The translations under genes were made by a program, and so were the position numbers. The notes below the pieces were generated by a model. It ran no database searches and was not told the origin of the DNA. It saw only the letters and a program-made list of their open reading frames with translations. Source: Butyrivibrio fibrisolvens (GTDB lineage Bacteria; Bacillota; Clostridia; Lachnospirales; Lachnospiraceae). From it: a stretch of 64,000 nt of DNA. The stretch covers positions 2,232,001-2,296,000 of the forward strand of contig NZ_CP065800.1 in assembly GCF_023206215.1 (NCBI RefSeq), read 5' to 3'. Within the stretch, counting starts at the first letter, position 1. Each line of letters begins with the position of its first letter. Shown piece by piece: positions 1 to 9,483 of the stretch.

Positions 1-1377
1 AAACAGTTCATAAACGCAATGGACGTAGCCAGAAAAGCAAGAACGATAGGCTTTGCAGCAGGAGTGATAGTAAGCGGTATAATTCTTATCTTTTCTTTTT
101 CTGTATCAGAGAAGCTTTTTGGATCCAGGATCGGTTTCCTTGCTTTTATCGCAACTTCGGTAGCCATTATATTTATAAGCTGTCAGGGAGCTATAAGGGG
201 CATGCTTGAGGGATTTGGAGAAAATCTCTTATCTCTTATCTCTGATCTTATATTTGCGATTTCTTTTATGGTATTAACACCTACCTTTGCAAGCTTTTCT
301 TATAGGTACGGTCTTAAAGCCAATGCGCTTCTTGAAAGAAATGATCTGGCATCCGGTTATGGAGCATGCGGAGCGCTTGCCGGAGGATGCGCAGCTTCTC
401 TTATCACGCTTATATATCTTCTTATCATCTGGAAGATTAAAAGCGGCAAGATGGATGATATCGTAAGATCCGGTGAGCCAAGATATCTTGGAATCGGGCC
501 TTCCTATGGAAGAAATATAGTAGCATATTCGATTGTATTTGCTTTTCCATTTGCGCTCGATATCATAGATGAAGCTATGTATGTGGGATCTTTGAAGCAT
601 ACGACAGCTCAGTGGGGCACCTGGTTTGGCGGAGTACTGCCTGTTATAGTGATAGCTGTATGCATTGTTACAATTACCCAGCTTCGAAAGGTATATGAGC
701 TTTGTTCTATGGTGGTTCATTCTGATAAACATGGAGCCCTTGATACACTTTCAGAGTTCTCCAGATATTTAGTGATCATCCTGTTCCCTGTTTCTATGTT
801 CATGGCAGTTTTGTCAGATACTATACAAAGGGCTGTGTATGTGACACCGTCTGACTCTGCCGTAGCTATGATGGGACATGCATCACTTATGGTATTCGCC
901 ACGCCTGTTGGTATCCTTATGAGTACCATACTCTTAAGACTTCGTAAGGTCAGAGCTCTGATCCTTAACATAATAGTAGCAGTGATAGCGCATGCGGGTA
1001 CATTTGCTATTATGACCTATGTTATGAACAAAGAGATGACAGCTGTATCCTATGCAGATTTTGTAATGTTCCTTGTGATGGGAGGCATGGGCTTTTGGGA
1101 GATCATGCGAATGCTTCATTACAGGCATAGCTGGATCTCAAACTTTGTAGTTCCGCTAATCTGCAGTGCTGTAGCGGCTCTTATAGTTTTCTTTCTCAAT
1201 ATGATTCTTATAAATGTAATAGGAGAGATCCTTACGATACTGGTAGGATGTCTTGCGGGAGGATTCCTGTACCTACTCTTCCTGCTGATCCTTAGAGGTA
1301 TATACGAGTACGAAGTTGAGAGGATTCCGGGCGGCGGATTTGTTCTAGTAATAGCCAGAGGTTTTCACTTTATATGA
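1..1377 (+). CDS. Polysaccharide/lipid flippase-like membrane protein (5'-truncated by window edge)
   Basis: The reading frame is open to base 1, so the true start lies outside the window; 458 residues are visible. The protein is almost entirely hydrophobic, with about ten membrane segments and short charged loops, and ends in a long hydrophobic hairpin near residues 380-440. Size and layout fit the MVF superfamily (MurJ/SpoVB/Wzx-like flippases of about 500-550 residues), which move lipid-linked glycans across the cytoplasmic membrane. I see no motif that separates SpoVB from other flippases. The stop overlaps the next start as ATGA, which implies translational coupling with the FAD oxidoreductase downstream. 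The specific substrate is unknown. Confidence 0.65.
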   Translation, partial: KQFINAMDVARKARTIGFAAGVIVSGIILIFSFSVSEKLFGSRIGFLAFIATSVAIIFISCQGAIRGMLEGFGENLLSLISDLIFAISFMVLTPTFASFSYRYGLKANALLERNDLASGYGACGALAGGCAASLITLIYLLIIWKIKSGKMDDIVRSGEPRYLGIGPSYGRNIVAYSIVFAFPFALDIIDEAMYVGSLKHTTAQWGTWFGGVLPVIVIAVCIVTITQLRKVYELCSMVVHSDKHGALDTLSEFSRYLVIILFPVSMFMAVLSDTIQRAVYVTPSDSAVAMMGHASLMVFATPVGILMSTILLRLRKVRALILNIIVAVIAHAGTFAIMTYVMNKEMTAVSYADFVMFLVMGGMGFWEIMRMLHYRHSWISNFVVPLICSAVAALIVFFLNMILINVIGEILTILVGCLAGGFLYLLFLLILRGIYEYEVERIPGGGFVLVIARGFHFI

Positions 1378-2594
1378 TAACAATACTTATAGCAGGAGCA
1401 GGGGCGTCGGGTATGTGTGCTGCGATCACAGCAGCAAGACAAGGCGCCCATGTTATCCTTTTGGAAAAAAATGATATAGCAGGCAAGAAGATCTCCATGA
1501 CTGGCAATGGGCGCTGTAATATAACCAATGAAGCCATGAGTGCTTCATGCTATAATCTTAGTGCACAGGGCAAAATGGAGGGATGGCTTCAAAGATTCGG
1601 AGTAGCGAAGACTTTGGAATTCATGAAGTCTCTGGGAGTTGTGATTCAAAGCGAAGAAGGATATATATATCCTATATCCGGCCAGGCAGTCACAGTCCAG
1701 AATGCAATGATAGATGAGGTAGTAAGACTTGGCGTCGAATATATAACCGGTCAGCAGCTTAAAAAGATAACGCCTGTTGATGATGGAGGCTTTGAAGTTA
1801 AGACAACAGGTGGCTTATATAAAGCTGACAAAGTTATAATAGCAACAGGAGGCTTGTCAGGCCCAAAATCAACCATGTCTACAGGTGATAGTTATTATAT
1901 AGCGAAGAGCCTTGGAATGAATGTTACGAAGACATATCCGGCTCTTGTGGCGCTTTTGTCTGATGACAAAGACCTGCCGTCCAAGTACGGAGTCAGAATG
2001 ATGGCCGGTATTAGAATTAAAGAAATCGAAGACTTGTATGAATACGGCGAAGTGCAGATTACATCCAAAGGAATATCAGGAATCCCTGTCCTTCAGCTAA
2101 GTGGGCGCGTGGCACAGTACATGGCTGATAACAAGGGGACTGTTACTGCGTTTTTGGATTTCTTCCCGACATATTCTGACGATGATTTTGCCAATATGAA
2201 AAAAGATATCATAGAAGTATCAAGAGGTAAGACATATATCCAGGTACTTGATGGAATCAGTAATCATCTTATAGGCCTTATGATACTGTCAAGACTAGGC
2301 ATAAAAGAAGATACCGTTATAGATGCTAATAGCATAGACGATCTTGAAAGAGTTATTGATAACTATAGAAATGTTAGAATAAATATAGTCGCTACTTCTG
2401 ACTATGTATCATCTCAGGTTACTAAAGGCGGAGTTGATCTTAATGATCTGACAGATGATCTTGAATCAGTTCATACACCCGGAGTGTATGTTGTCGGCGA
2501 ACTTGCAGATGTTGACGGAAGATGCGGAGGGTATAATCTTCAGTGGGCATTTACAAGCGGGTATATCGCAGGGATGGCTGCTGCGGGCCGATAG
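1374..2594 (+). CDS. NAD(P)/FAD-dependent oxidoreductase, HI0933/BaiN-like family
   Basis: A 406-residue flavoprotein. The N-terminus carries a Rossmann dinucleotide-binding motif (IAGAGASGMCAA, residues 4-15), followed by the family signature GKKISMTGNGRCNITN (about residues 37-52). A second FAD-contact segment, IIATGGLSGPK, lies near residue 160. The C-terminus ends with the typical GVYVVGELADVDGRCGGYN block and a YIAGMAAA helix that closes the FAD site. Length matches the HI0933 family. Members are flavoenzymes of mostly unknown substrate; BaiN reduces bile-acid intermediates in some gut clostridia, but nothing here indicates that substrate. It overlaps the upstream flippase by 4 bp and lies 54 bp before another FAD protein. 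Confidence 0.85.
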   Translation: MITILIAGAGASGMCAAITAARQGAHVILLEKNDIAGKKISMTGNGRCNITNEAMSASCYNLSAQGKMEGWLQRFGVAKTLEFMKSLGVVIQSEEGYIYPISGQAVTVQNAMIDEVVRLGVEYITGQQLKKITPVDDGGFEVKTTGGLYKADKVIIATGGLSGPKSTMSTGDSYYIAKSLGMNVTKTYPALVALLSDDKDLPSKYGVRMMAGIRIKEIEDLYEYGEVQITSKGISGIPVLQLSGRVAQYMADNKGTVTAFLDFFPTYSDDDFANMKKDIIEVSRGKTYIQVLDGISNHLIGLMILSRLGIKEDTVIDANSIDDLERVIDNYRNVRINIVATSDYVSSQVTKGGVDLNDLTDDLESVHTPGVYVVGELADVDGRCGGYNLQWAFTSGYIAGMAAAGR

Positions 2595-2648
2595 TAAATC
2601 ACTATCTTATAAGCATATATACAAGAATACAGTAATTTAAGGAAATAT

Positions 2649-4316
2649 ATGATCAGAATCAGTAATATTAAAGTTAAAAACGGCTCAGAAGCATCGCAAT
2701 ATACAAATGGTGTCATGGAACCAGAGGCTCTTTCAAGGAGCCTTATTCCGGTTGCAGCCAAAGCGCTGAAGATAGATGCTAAAGCTATAGCAGATCTGAG
2801 CGTATTCAGGCACTCGATTGATGCTCGTAAGAAGCCTGACATATTTGATATATATACAATTGATATATCACTTAACATAAATGAGAAAAAGGCACTTCAA
2901 AAAGCCCGTAATAAAAACGCACAGCTTTTTGAACCCATTGTTTATAAACTTCCTGAACTTGGGACTAATAAGATGACTAAGCCTCCTGTTGTAGTTGGCG
3001 CAGGTCCTTGCGGTCTTTTTGCAGCGTATGAACTGGCATGTCTTGGCTTTAAACCTATACTTATAGAAAGGGGAAGAGCAGTAGAAGACAGGCAGAAGGA
3101 CGTTGAGAACTTCTGGAAGACAGGAGTCCTTGATACGACATCCAATGTCCAGTTTGGTGAAGGCGGCGCGGGAGCATTCTCAGACGGCAAGCTCAATACC
3201 ATGGTCCGTGACAAAGACGGAATAGGAAGGCGTGCACTTAAGATATTCATAGATCATGGCGCTCCAAAAGAGATATATTATGAAGCAAAGCCCCATATAG
3301 GCACGGATAAGCTGGTTGATGTAGTTAAGAACATAAGAGAAGACATTAAAAGTATGGGCGGACAGGTTTTATTCGAAACCAAAATGTCCGGTCTTATTAT
3401 GACAGATGCACATGTGACAGGCGTGAAAGTCACTGATAGAGCAGGAAATGAATCTGTGATCGAGACAGATACTGTTGTCATGGCTATAGGCCATAGCGCA
3501 AGAGATACCTTTGAAGTTCTAAATAGTGAAGGTGTATATATGGAGCCTAAGGCATTTGCAGTAGGCCTTCGCGTAGAACATCCTCAAAAGAATATCAACA
3601 GATCTCAGTACGGAGTATATGAAAGTCCCACACTTCCTGCTTCTCCTTATAAAGTTGTACATAATACTTCCAAGGGTAGGGGCGTATATTCTTTTTGCAT
3701 GTGTCCGGGAGGACATGTAGTCAATGCTTCATCTGAAGAGGGATACCTGTGCGTTAACGGAATGAGCTACTATGCCCGTGATTCCAAAAATGCCAATAGT
3801 GCGATCATAGTAACCGTTAAGCCTGAAGACTTTGGAGGGGAAGGACCTCTATGCGGAGTGAAGTTCCAAAGAGAGCTTGAGAAGAGAGCCTTTGAACTTG
3901 GAAAGGGCAAAGTTCCGGTAGAATACCTTGTTGACTATAGAAAAAAAGGAACAGTAAAAGGTAATACTGATGAAAGAAAAGACTGGAACACTCCATGCAT
4001 AAAGGGCGACTACGTATTTGCAAGTGTTCATGACCTTCTTCCTGATGATTTTAAAGAGGCTATAGATGAGGGTATGAGCGCTTTTGGCAGGATGATAGAA
4101 GGATTTGATGCTGATGATACTCTTATGGAAGGCGTTGAGAGCAGGACATCATCTCCTGTAAGAATCACAAGAGGAGAGGATCTTCAGGCTATTAATACTA
4201 AAGGCTTATATCCTTGCGGAGAAGGTGCAGGATATGCAGGCGGTATCATGTCAGCAGCTATGGATGGTATGAAAGTTGCTGCAAAGATCTGCTCAGAGCG
4301 ATGTCCTGGTATGTAA
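2649..4316 (+). CDS. FAD-dependent dehydrogenase-like protein (COG2509 type)
   Basis: A 555-residue protein. The first ~110 residues form a small alpha/beta domain (VRISNIK-like start, IDISLNINEKKAL) typical of this family. A Rossmann FAD motif follows (VVVGAGPCGLFAAYELA, about residues 114-130), then the characteristic SNVQFGEGGAGAFSDGKLNT block, and a C-terminal GLYPCGEGAGYAGGIMSAAMDGM FAD-closing motif. These features define the widespread but biochemically uncharacterised COG2509 flavoproteins. The start has an AAGGAA ribosome binding site 5 nt upstream. It is probably cotranscribed with the preceding oxidoreductase. Substrate unknown. Confidence 0.85.
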   Translation: MIRISNIKVKNGSEASQYTNGVMEPEALSRSLIPVAAKALKIDAKAIADLSVFRHSIDARKKPDIFDIYTIDISLNINEKKALQKARNKNAQLFEPIVYKLPELGTNKMTKPPVVVGAGPCGLFAAYELACLGFKPILIERGRAVEDRQKDVENFWKTGVLDTTSNVQFGEGGAGAFSDGKLNTMVRDKDGIGRRALKIFIDHGAPKEIYYEAKPHIGTDKLVDVVKNIREDIKSMGGQVLFETKMSGLIMTDAHVTGVKVTDRAGNESVIETDTVVMAIGHSARDTFEVLNSEGVYMEPKAFAVGLRVEHPQKNINRSQYGVYESPTLPASPYKVVHNTSKGRGVYSFCMCPGGHVVNASSEEGYLCVNGMSYYARDSKNANSAIIVTVKPEDFGGEGPLCGVKFQRELEKRAFELGKGKVPVEYLVDYRKKGTVKGNTDERKDWNTPCIKGDYVFASVHDLLPDDFKEAIDEGMSAFGRMIEGFDADDTLMEGVESRTSSPVRITRGEDLQAINTKGLYPCGEGAGYAGGIMSAAMDGMKVAAKICSERCPGM

Positions 4317-4449
4317 CATGGCAGGATATACAATGGACATTGTGCATGAGGATGTATTGCATATAGCCATTTGTATAGATCTGATGATATAAGTAATAGT
4401 TCTATGTTTTATGAACGAATCATCACACTAGAGATTTGGAGTAGTTGTT

Positions 4450-5115
4450 TTGGACAAGCAGGATTATAGAAAAGCGGCTCTTGCAAGAAGAGATGCTATA
4501 CCCGAGATAGACAGAGAGCGTTACAGCCGGATGATAATAGACAAGCTCCTTGAATCTAAAGAGCTAAACGACGCAGATAGCGTATTGGTATATTGTTCGT
4601 ATCTTTCAGAAGTAGATACGCATACTCTTATAGAAAGATTACTATATAAAGGCAAGAGAGTATATTGCCCTAAGGTGACGGACCCTAAAAATGGAATTAT
4701 GGAATTCTATGAAGTAAGAGGCATGAAAGACCTGACAGAAGGCTATCACGGAATTCCTGAGCCTGTAACTACGGATAGATATGTGACTGGGGAGGCTATG
4801 CATGATTTGGACTTAAATCATGCAGATGATATACATGAGCCCCCTTATCATGAAGATACTAATCATACAGATATGCTGCATACAGATACTCTTATGATTC
4901 TTCCGGGTGTTGCTTTTGATAGAGACTGCAACAGGATCGGCTACAGGGGCGGCTTTTACGACCGCTATATTCCAAGGATTCCCGGAGCATATCTTATAGC
5001 CTTGGCTTTTGAGGAGCAGATATCAGAAGATATTTTCCCGATGGAAAGTCATGATATAAAGCCTGATGCGATATATACTCAGGCTAGGATAATAGGGCAT
5101 GAATTCATAAAATGA
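4450..5115 (+). CDS. 5-formyltetrahydrofolate cyclo-ligase with a His/Asp-rich insertion
   Basis: Converts 5-formyl-THF to 5,10-methenyl-THF with ATP in one-carbon metabolism. The C-terminal signature LPGVAFDRDCNRIGYRGGFYDRY (about residues 151-173) is intact, and the N-terminal KAALARRDAIPEIDRERYS helix matches the family. The start is TTG, chosen because GGAG lies 8 nt upstream (4438-4441). The oddity is a low-complexity stretch of about 30 residues rich in His and Asp (about residues 116-147, including NHADDIHEPP and HEDTNHTDMLH) just before the conserved core. Most homologues are about 180-195 residues; this one has 221. The insert looks like a surface loop and could bind metal, but that is a guess. 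A remnant of the R1 palindrome begins at the stop codon. Confidence 0.88.
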   Translation: MDKQDYRKAALARRDAIPEIDRERYSRMIIDKLLESKELNDADSVLVYCSYLSEVDTHTLIERLLYKGKRVYCPKVTDPKNGIMEFYEVRGMKDLTEGYHGIPEPVTTDRYVTGEAMHDLDLNHADDIHEPPYHEDTNHTDMLHTDTLMILPGVAFDRDCNRIGYRGGFYDRYIPRIPGAYLIALAFEEQISEDIFPMESHDIKPDAIYTQARIIGHEFIK

Positions 5116-5193
5116 TTAACAGTGTGTCAATGATTTATATACAGCCTCCCCTGTAAAGGCTGGTCCGTCCAAGTGGAAGGCTGTAGTTAGACA
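5113..5193 (+). repeat. R1 palindrome remnant (one arm only)
   Basis: This interval aligns by eye with the right arm of the full R1 palindrome at 30942-31222. It has gattaac, then a tcaatgatttatata block, then gcct-cccc, a gtaaaggctggtccgtccaagtgg stretch broken by one internal deletion of about 15 bp, and the outer flank ggctgtagttagac. The partner arm and the loop are absent, so it cannot form the long hairpin. It lies between the 5-FCL stop codon and the aldolase start, oriented like the full copy with its outer end toward the downstream + strand gene. Confidence 0.65.
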
Positions 5194-5225
5194 AATATTA
5201 AGATTTTGGAAAGCAGGAATTATAA

Positions 5226-6293
5226 ATGGATCCACGACAGGAAATTATTAATATTGGAAAACAGCTTCATGATCAGGGACTTCTTGTAAGAACCTGGGGG
5301 AATATATCATGCAGACTTGATAAAGACCGTATACTTATAACTCCAAGCGGTATACAGTATGAAGACCTTACACCTGAGATGATCGCGGAAGTCAATCTTG
5401 GAGATCTCTCATGGGAAGGCAAATGCAAACCTTCAAGCGAGCTTCTGGTACATGTTGCCTGTTATAATGCACGAAGCGATATCAGATTTATAATCCATAC
5501 CCATCAGGTTTTTGCTACTGTGGCAGGATCTCTTGGTGTTAAGGAGATCCGGGCTATGGTTGACGGCGATGACGTAAGGATACCATGCGCTCCATATGCA
5601 CTCCCCGGAACCAGAAAGCTTGCAGATAACGTTAAGAAGACTATCCAGAAATATAAATCAGATAATGGAATAGTCATGTCCAATCACGGAACTATCTGCA
5701 TGGGCACGATAAGCGATGAAGCTCTGGAATGTGCAATGGAGATGGAGGAAGCTTCAAAGCTCTTTTTGCACGGGTATTGCCATATGGATATTGAAAGCGA
5801 GTTTATTGAAGGCTTCAGCTCACATATCAATAGCGGCAGCATCATATATGATAAGCCGGATACTCCTTACAGGATCAAGCGGATGCATGAAGAGATATAC
5901 GCCAAAAGACCTGATGTGAGATATATAGTTCACAACAAGTCACAGGCTTGCAAGATCGTATCAAGGCGTGCCACACATATGAAGCCTCTGCTTGATGATT
6001 TCGCCCAGCTTGTAGGTACAAGTGTAAGGATACCGATCAATCATCATGGACATGATGGAAATCGTATTATCGTCAAGAAGAATGTCAACGCTGTTTTTTC
6101 ACTGGATGATGGAGCTTTTTGTCTGGGACAGACAAAGGATGATGCATATGCTACGGCACTAGTACTGGACAAGGCTTGTATAGCGCAGATAGCGGCATCC
6201 AGATATGGAAGCGCCAATTTCCTTTCCTACAGAGATTGCCTTAAAATGAACAGACATTATAGAAACTCCTATTCCAAGCTGGCAAAAAGGTGA
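5226..6293 (+). CDS. Tandem class II aldolase/adducin-family protein
   Basis: A 355-residue protein made of two class II aldolase (FucA/AraD-like) domains. Domain 1 (about residues 1-195) has the NISCRL phosphate-binding start, the zinc motif HTHQVFATV near residue 95 and SNHGTICMG near residue 155. Domain 2 (about residues 215-345) repeats the fold (RYIVHNKSQACKIVS, then NAVFSLDDGAFCLG), but the HxH zinc motif has become HNK, so it is probably not catalytic. The usual substrate class is sugar phosphates such as fuculose-1-phosphate; the exact one cannot be read. The lactonase gene follows 70 bp downstream with its own candidate promoter. Confidence 0.8.
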   Translation: MDPRQEIINIGKQLHDQGLLVRTWGNISCRLDKDRILITPSGIQYEDLTPEMIAEVNLGDLSWEGKCKPSSELLVHVACYNARSDIRFIIHTHQVFATVAGSLGVKEIRAMVDGDDVRIPCAPYALPGTRKLADNVKKTIQKYKSDNGIVMSNHGTICMGTISDEALECAMEMEEASKLFLHGYCHMDIESEFIEGFSSHINSGSIIYDKPDTPYRIKRMHEEIYAKRPDVRYIVHNKSQACKIVSRRATHMKPLLDDFAQLVGTSVRIPINHHGHDGNRIIVKKNVNAVFSLDDGAFCLGQTKDDAYATALVLDKACIAQIAASRYGSANFLSYRDCLKMNRHYRNSYSKLAKR

Positions 6294-6323
6294 TTGTTGA
6301 GGCACATCTAACTGTGTTAAAAT
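6294..6323 (+). promoter_or_regulatory. Candidate sigma-A promoter for the lactonase gene
   Basis: TTGTTG (6294-6299), an 18-nt spacer and TAAAAT (6318-6323). The -10 box is 5/6 to consensus and the -35 is weak. An in-frame ATG at 6322 overlaps this -10, which supports the later start at 6364. Confidence 0.4.
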
Positions 6324-6363
6324 GTTCTTAGATTTTATATCCATGTCTATGGAGGACTTCAAT

Positions 6364-7509
6364 ATGACAGAAACTATTACAAATGAAGTAGTGGCTGATG
6401 CTGCTTCAGTAGAATCAACAAGCAAGGCTCCCGAAAAAGAAGCTGTTAAAGAAGACAAATACGTAGCTTATGTATCAAGCTATACAAATGGAACCGGTGA
6501 CAAGTTCGGTATTCGTGTCTATGATGTAGATGTCAAGAACGGCCGTATGACTGAGAAGAGTAAGATCAAGATCACTAATTCTTCGTATGTTACTGAATCC
6601 AAGAATAAAAAGCACCTTTATTCTATCACTGACTTTGGTGTAGAAGCTTATGATATAGGGAAAGATGGATCACTTAGTCTTATCAATGAAGCTTCTATCA
6701 ATGGAATGAGAGGTTGTTACCTTTCTACAGATTATGAAGACAAGTTCCTTTTCTGTGCAGGATACCATGATGGTAAGATCACAGTACTGCGTCTTAACGA
6801 AGATGGAAGTATCGGTGAGATAACAGAAGAGATCTATCAGAAGGGCCTTGGCTCTGCAGCAGGACGTAACCATCGTCCACATGTACAGTGCGTACGTATG
6901 ACCAAGGACAACAAGTTCCTGTGTGCATGTGATCTTGGAATGGACAGGATCAATGTTTATAAATTAAATCATGTGACAGGTCGTCTTGAGAATGCCGACG
7001 TGATCCACTGTGATCAGGAGTCAGCTCCAAGACATATCAAGTTCTCAGAAAATGGTGAGTTCATCTACGTTCTTACAGAGCAGAAGAATTCAATCGATGT
7101 ATATCATTACAAAGTAGATGATCATGATATACCTGATTTTGAAAGAATCCAGTCTATGTCAACTATAGACGATCCTGATGCACAGGGTATCGCAAGCAGT
7201 GCTCTTATGTTCTCGCTTGATTATAACTACCTTGTATCTTCTAACCTTGGAGAGAACTTTGTAGATATCTACAGAGCAGACAAGAGAACAGGTAAGCTCA
7301 AGAAGATCCTGGGTCTTCCTATCTCAGGAGAGTATCCTAAGGATGCAGCACTCTTCCCTGATAACAAGCACCTTGTATCTCTTAACCATGAGTCCAATAC
7401 AATGACTTTCTTTAATGTCAACATGGCACAGGGAACCATTGTAATGAACGGACCAGAAGTCGTAGTTGATCAGCCTAACTGCATCGTATTCCATAAATTA
7501 GAGGATTGA
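6364..7509 (+). CDS. Lactonase-family beta-propeller protein (6-phosphogluconolactonase-like)
   Basis: A 381-residue protein of the lactonase/YbhE family, which forms a seven-bladed propeller and hydrolyses sugar lactones such as 6-phosphogluconolactone. After a charged tail of about 30 residues, the domain begins at YVAYVSSYTNGTGDKFGIRVYDVD. Blade repeats are recognisable as GIRVYDV, NRHPHVQCVRMTKDNKFLC-like, PRHIKFSENGEFIYVLTE and DAALFPDNKHLVSLN. The start at 6364 is chosen over an in-frame ATG at 6322 because GGAGGA (6351-6356) lies 7 nt upstream and the earlier ATG falls in a candidate -10 box. Codons look moderately optimised (frequent CGT). The 3' end lies 7 bp from the end of the convergent FIST-GGDEF gene with no terminator between. 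Confidence 0.85.
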   Translation: MTETITNEVVADAASVESTSKAPEKEAVKEDKYVAYVSSYTNGTGDKFGIRVYDVDVKNGRMTEKSKIKITNSSYVTESKNKKHLYSITDFGVEAYDIGKDGSLSLINEASINGMRGCYLSTDYEDKFLFCAGYHDGKITVLRLNEDGSIGEITEEIYQKGLGSAAGRNHRPHVQCVRMTKDNKFLCACDLGMDRINVYKLNHVTGRLENADVIHCDQESAPRHIKFSENGEFIYVLTEQKNSIDVYHYKVDDHDIPDFERIQSMSTIDDPDAQGIASSALMFSLDYNYLVSSNLGENFVDIYRADKRTGKLKKILGLPISGEYPKDAALFPDNKHLVSLNHESNTMTFFNVNMAQGTIVMNGPEVVVDQPNCIVFHKLED

Positions 7510-7516
7510 TGAATTT

Positions 7517-9285
7517 CTATGTACGGAATGTAATTTTGTTTCTTCCGGATTCTTTGGCTTCATATAATGCATCGTCAACTTTTTTAAAGATATCTTTATG
7601 ACTGGTCTCGGTGTCACTTATAACAGTGACTCCGAGACTTATTGTTACTTTCGGAACAGGCGAAAAGTCTGATGTTTCTACCTTTTGCCTTATAGTCTCA
7701 GCGATAGATATGGCTTCTTCTTTGTTAATATTGTCTATTATGCAGACGAATTCTTCGCCTCCCCATCTACAGAAAACAGCTCTTTCAGGCAATACGGAAT
7801 TGACATAGGCAACAAGTTTTTTTAGAACAATATCGCCTGCTTCATGTCCGTAGGTATCATTGATATGCTTGAAGTGATCGATGTCTATAAGAAAGAGTCC
7901 TGCAGATATAGGACCATTATTTTTTCAAATATTTCATTGTAATAGTAGTTAAAAGATGCTCTGTTGTAGATTCCTGTAAGTTCGTCGTGGTTTGCGGAAT
8001 GATATAACTGCAGAACATTCTCTCTAAGGTCATCAGTAGTCTTCTCAAGAAGGTTGATCATCCTCTCCATAAGAGGGAGCAATTCTTCGTTTTGGATAAG
8101 ATCTTCGTCTACATAAGGCTCTATATAAGAAAGAGTAGCGTCTCCCTCTCTAAAGCCAATAGCTATAAGGGATCCATTCAACAGACCTGCCCCTTTGTCA
8201 CTAAAGAGGAATTCTCCGTAGCCACCTGTGAAAGCGCTGTTTGAGCATACATTTTTATAATATAGGAATTCTCTGTCTGCAAGCAGGTCTCCCATAAAAT
8301 TCCTTCTGGTAACACAGGAATATATAAGGATTGCCTGTGGATTAAAGCTGATAAGGTCATTGGCATTTTGCAGGGATTCAGAAAGAAGGTATTTCTTTCT
8401 GGCATAAGCAAAACTGGCTTTGGTTCCTTCCGGGATGGGCATAGTATACTTTATAGCGCCATCCGAGCAATACAGGGCAACTCTTCCTACAAGTTCATCA
8501 TTCTGCAAAAAAAGAATAGGAAATGCAGCTGTATTATCATAGAAAAATCTATTCTCAGATACTCCAAGATATTCCTTGTATACATCTATTGCAGGCTTAT
8601 CATCGATCTCTTGTACCAGGCCATCATTTGAGCTTTTTGTGATAACAAATTCCTTGCCAAGAGGGCGCCAGCCAAGACTCTTTTTGGCTTCTATATGCAG
8701 ATCGTCCCCACAGAAGGCAACTGCTACGATCCCTTTGTTATATATTTCTTTATCAAAATAAACCATGGATCTGTCGTTGGTAATGTCCCTGGTACCGGCC
8801 ATAGCGCCAAAGATGGGGACATCAGGGTATTCTTCTAGGATGGTTCTGGCAAAATCCTCAGAAAAAAGTGTGATGTCAGACGACATGAGCAGGATGCCTT
8901 TAATATCTTTTCGTTTATTGAGAAGATTAAGATAGTCCTGCCCGCATTCAAGGGGAGTCTGTATGTGGCAATCGTATCCCTTGGCAACAACAGTGCTGTT
9001 TTCAAAGAGAAGTAAAGAGCAAACGCCCTTGCCGTTATAATCGATAGTGACATCATGCATGCCATCAACTATAGCCCTTTGAGAAGTCATCCCGTATATG
9101 ATCATATCCGGAAACCACTTTGAGGCTTTTTCATATCCATATCTGATGATTTCTTCTGTGCCGGAAGACTCTATAACCTGAAGCACAGAAGTGATATGCG
9201 GATTTCTATGGATCTTGTCGCTGATCTGCCTGGCTACATCTTCTAAAGAAATGTCATCATTTATCACATAAGTATATTGCTTCAT
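7517..9285 (-). pseudogene. FIST sensor - GGDEF diguanylate cyclase, broken by a one-base frameshift
   Basis: Read on the minus strand, residues 1-440 carry FIST_N and FIST_C sensor domains (ITSVLQVIESSG, GILLMSSDITLFSEDFA, IPIFGAM-like, SFNPQAILIYSC), followed by a linker and the start of a GGDEF domain (HSANHDELTGIYNRASFNYYY). The frame then stops at 7885. In a second frame the GGDEF domain continues without a gap (NNGPISAGLFLIDIDHFKHI, then CRWGGEEF, then ALYEAKESGRNKI) to 7517. Adding one A to the A6 run (plus-strand T6 at 7920-7925) joins the frames exactly. The GGEEF active motif is intact, and no RxxD inhibitory site is seen. The intact protein would be about 589 residues and would make cyclic di-GMP in response to a small ligand. 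Sequencing error, true loss and slippage cannot be told apart here. Confidence 0.85.
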
Positions 9286-9424
9286 ACGGCTATGATCCTT
9301 TCAAATTATGGATGCCCGAATTTATTGATAAAAAAGTGTGTTGTCATGAATGAGCCTATAAAACGATACGCCATTATGTTTATCGGACTTAAGTAGTTGA
9401 TATTTAAGTTTTAATTAATGATAG

Positions 9425-9464
9425 AAAAAAACTCCTGCCCTATTTATAAAATGAGGACAGGAGG
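9425..9464 (-). terminator. Rho-independent terminator of aroC
   Basis: On the minus strand, CTCCTGTCCTC pairs across an AT loop with GGGCAGGAG, followed by seven T. It lies about 20 bp downstream of the aroC stop. Confidence 0.8.
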
Positions 9465-9483
9465 TCTTGGTTTAAAAGTATTA

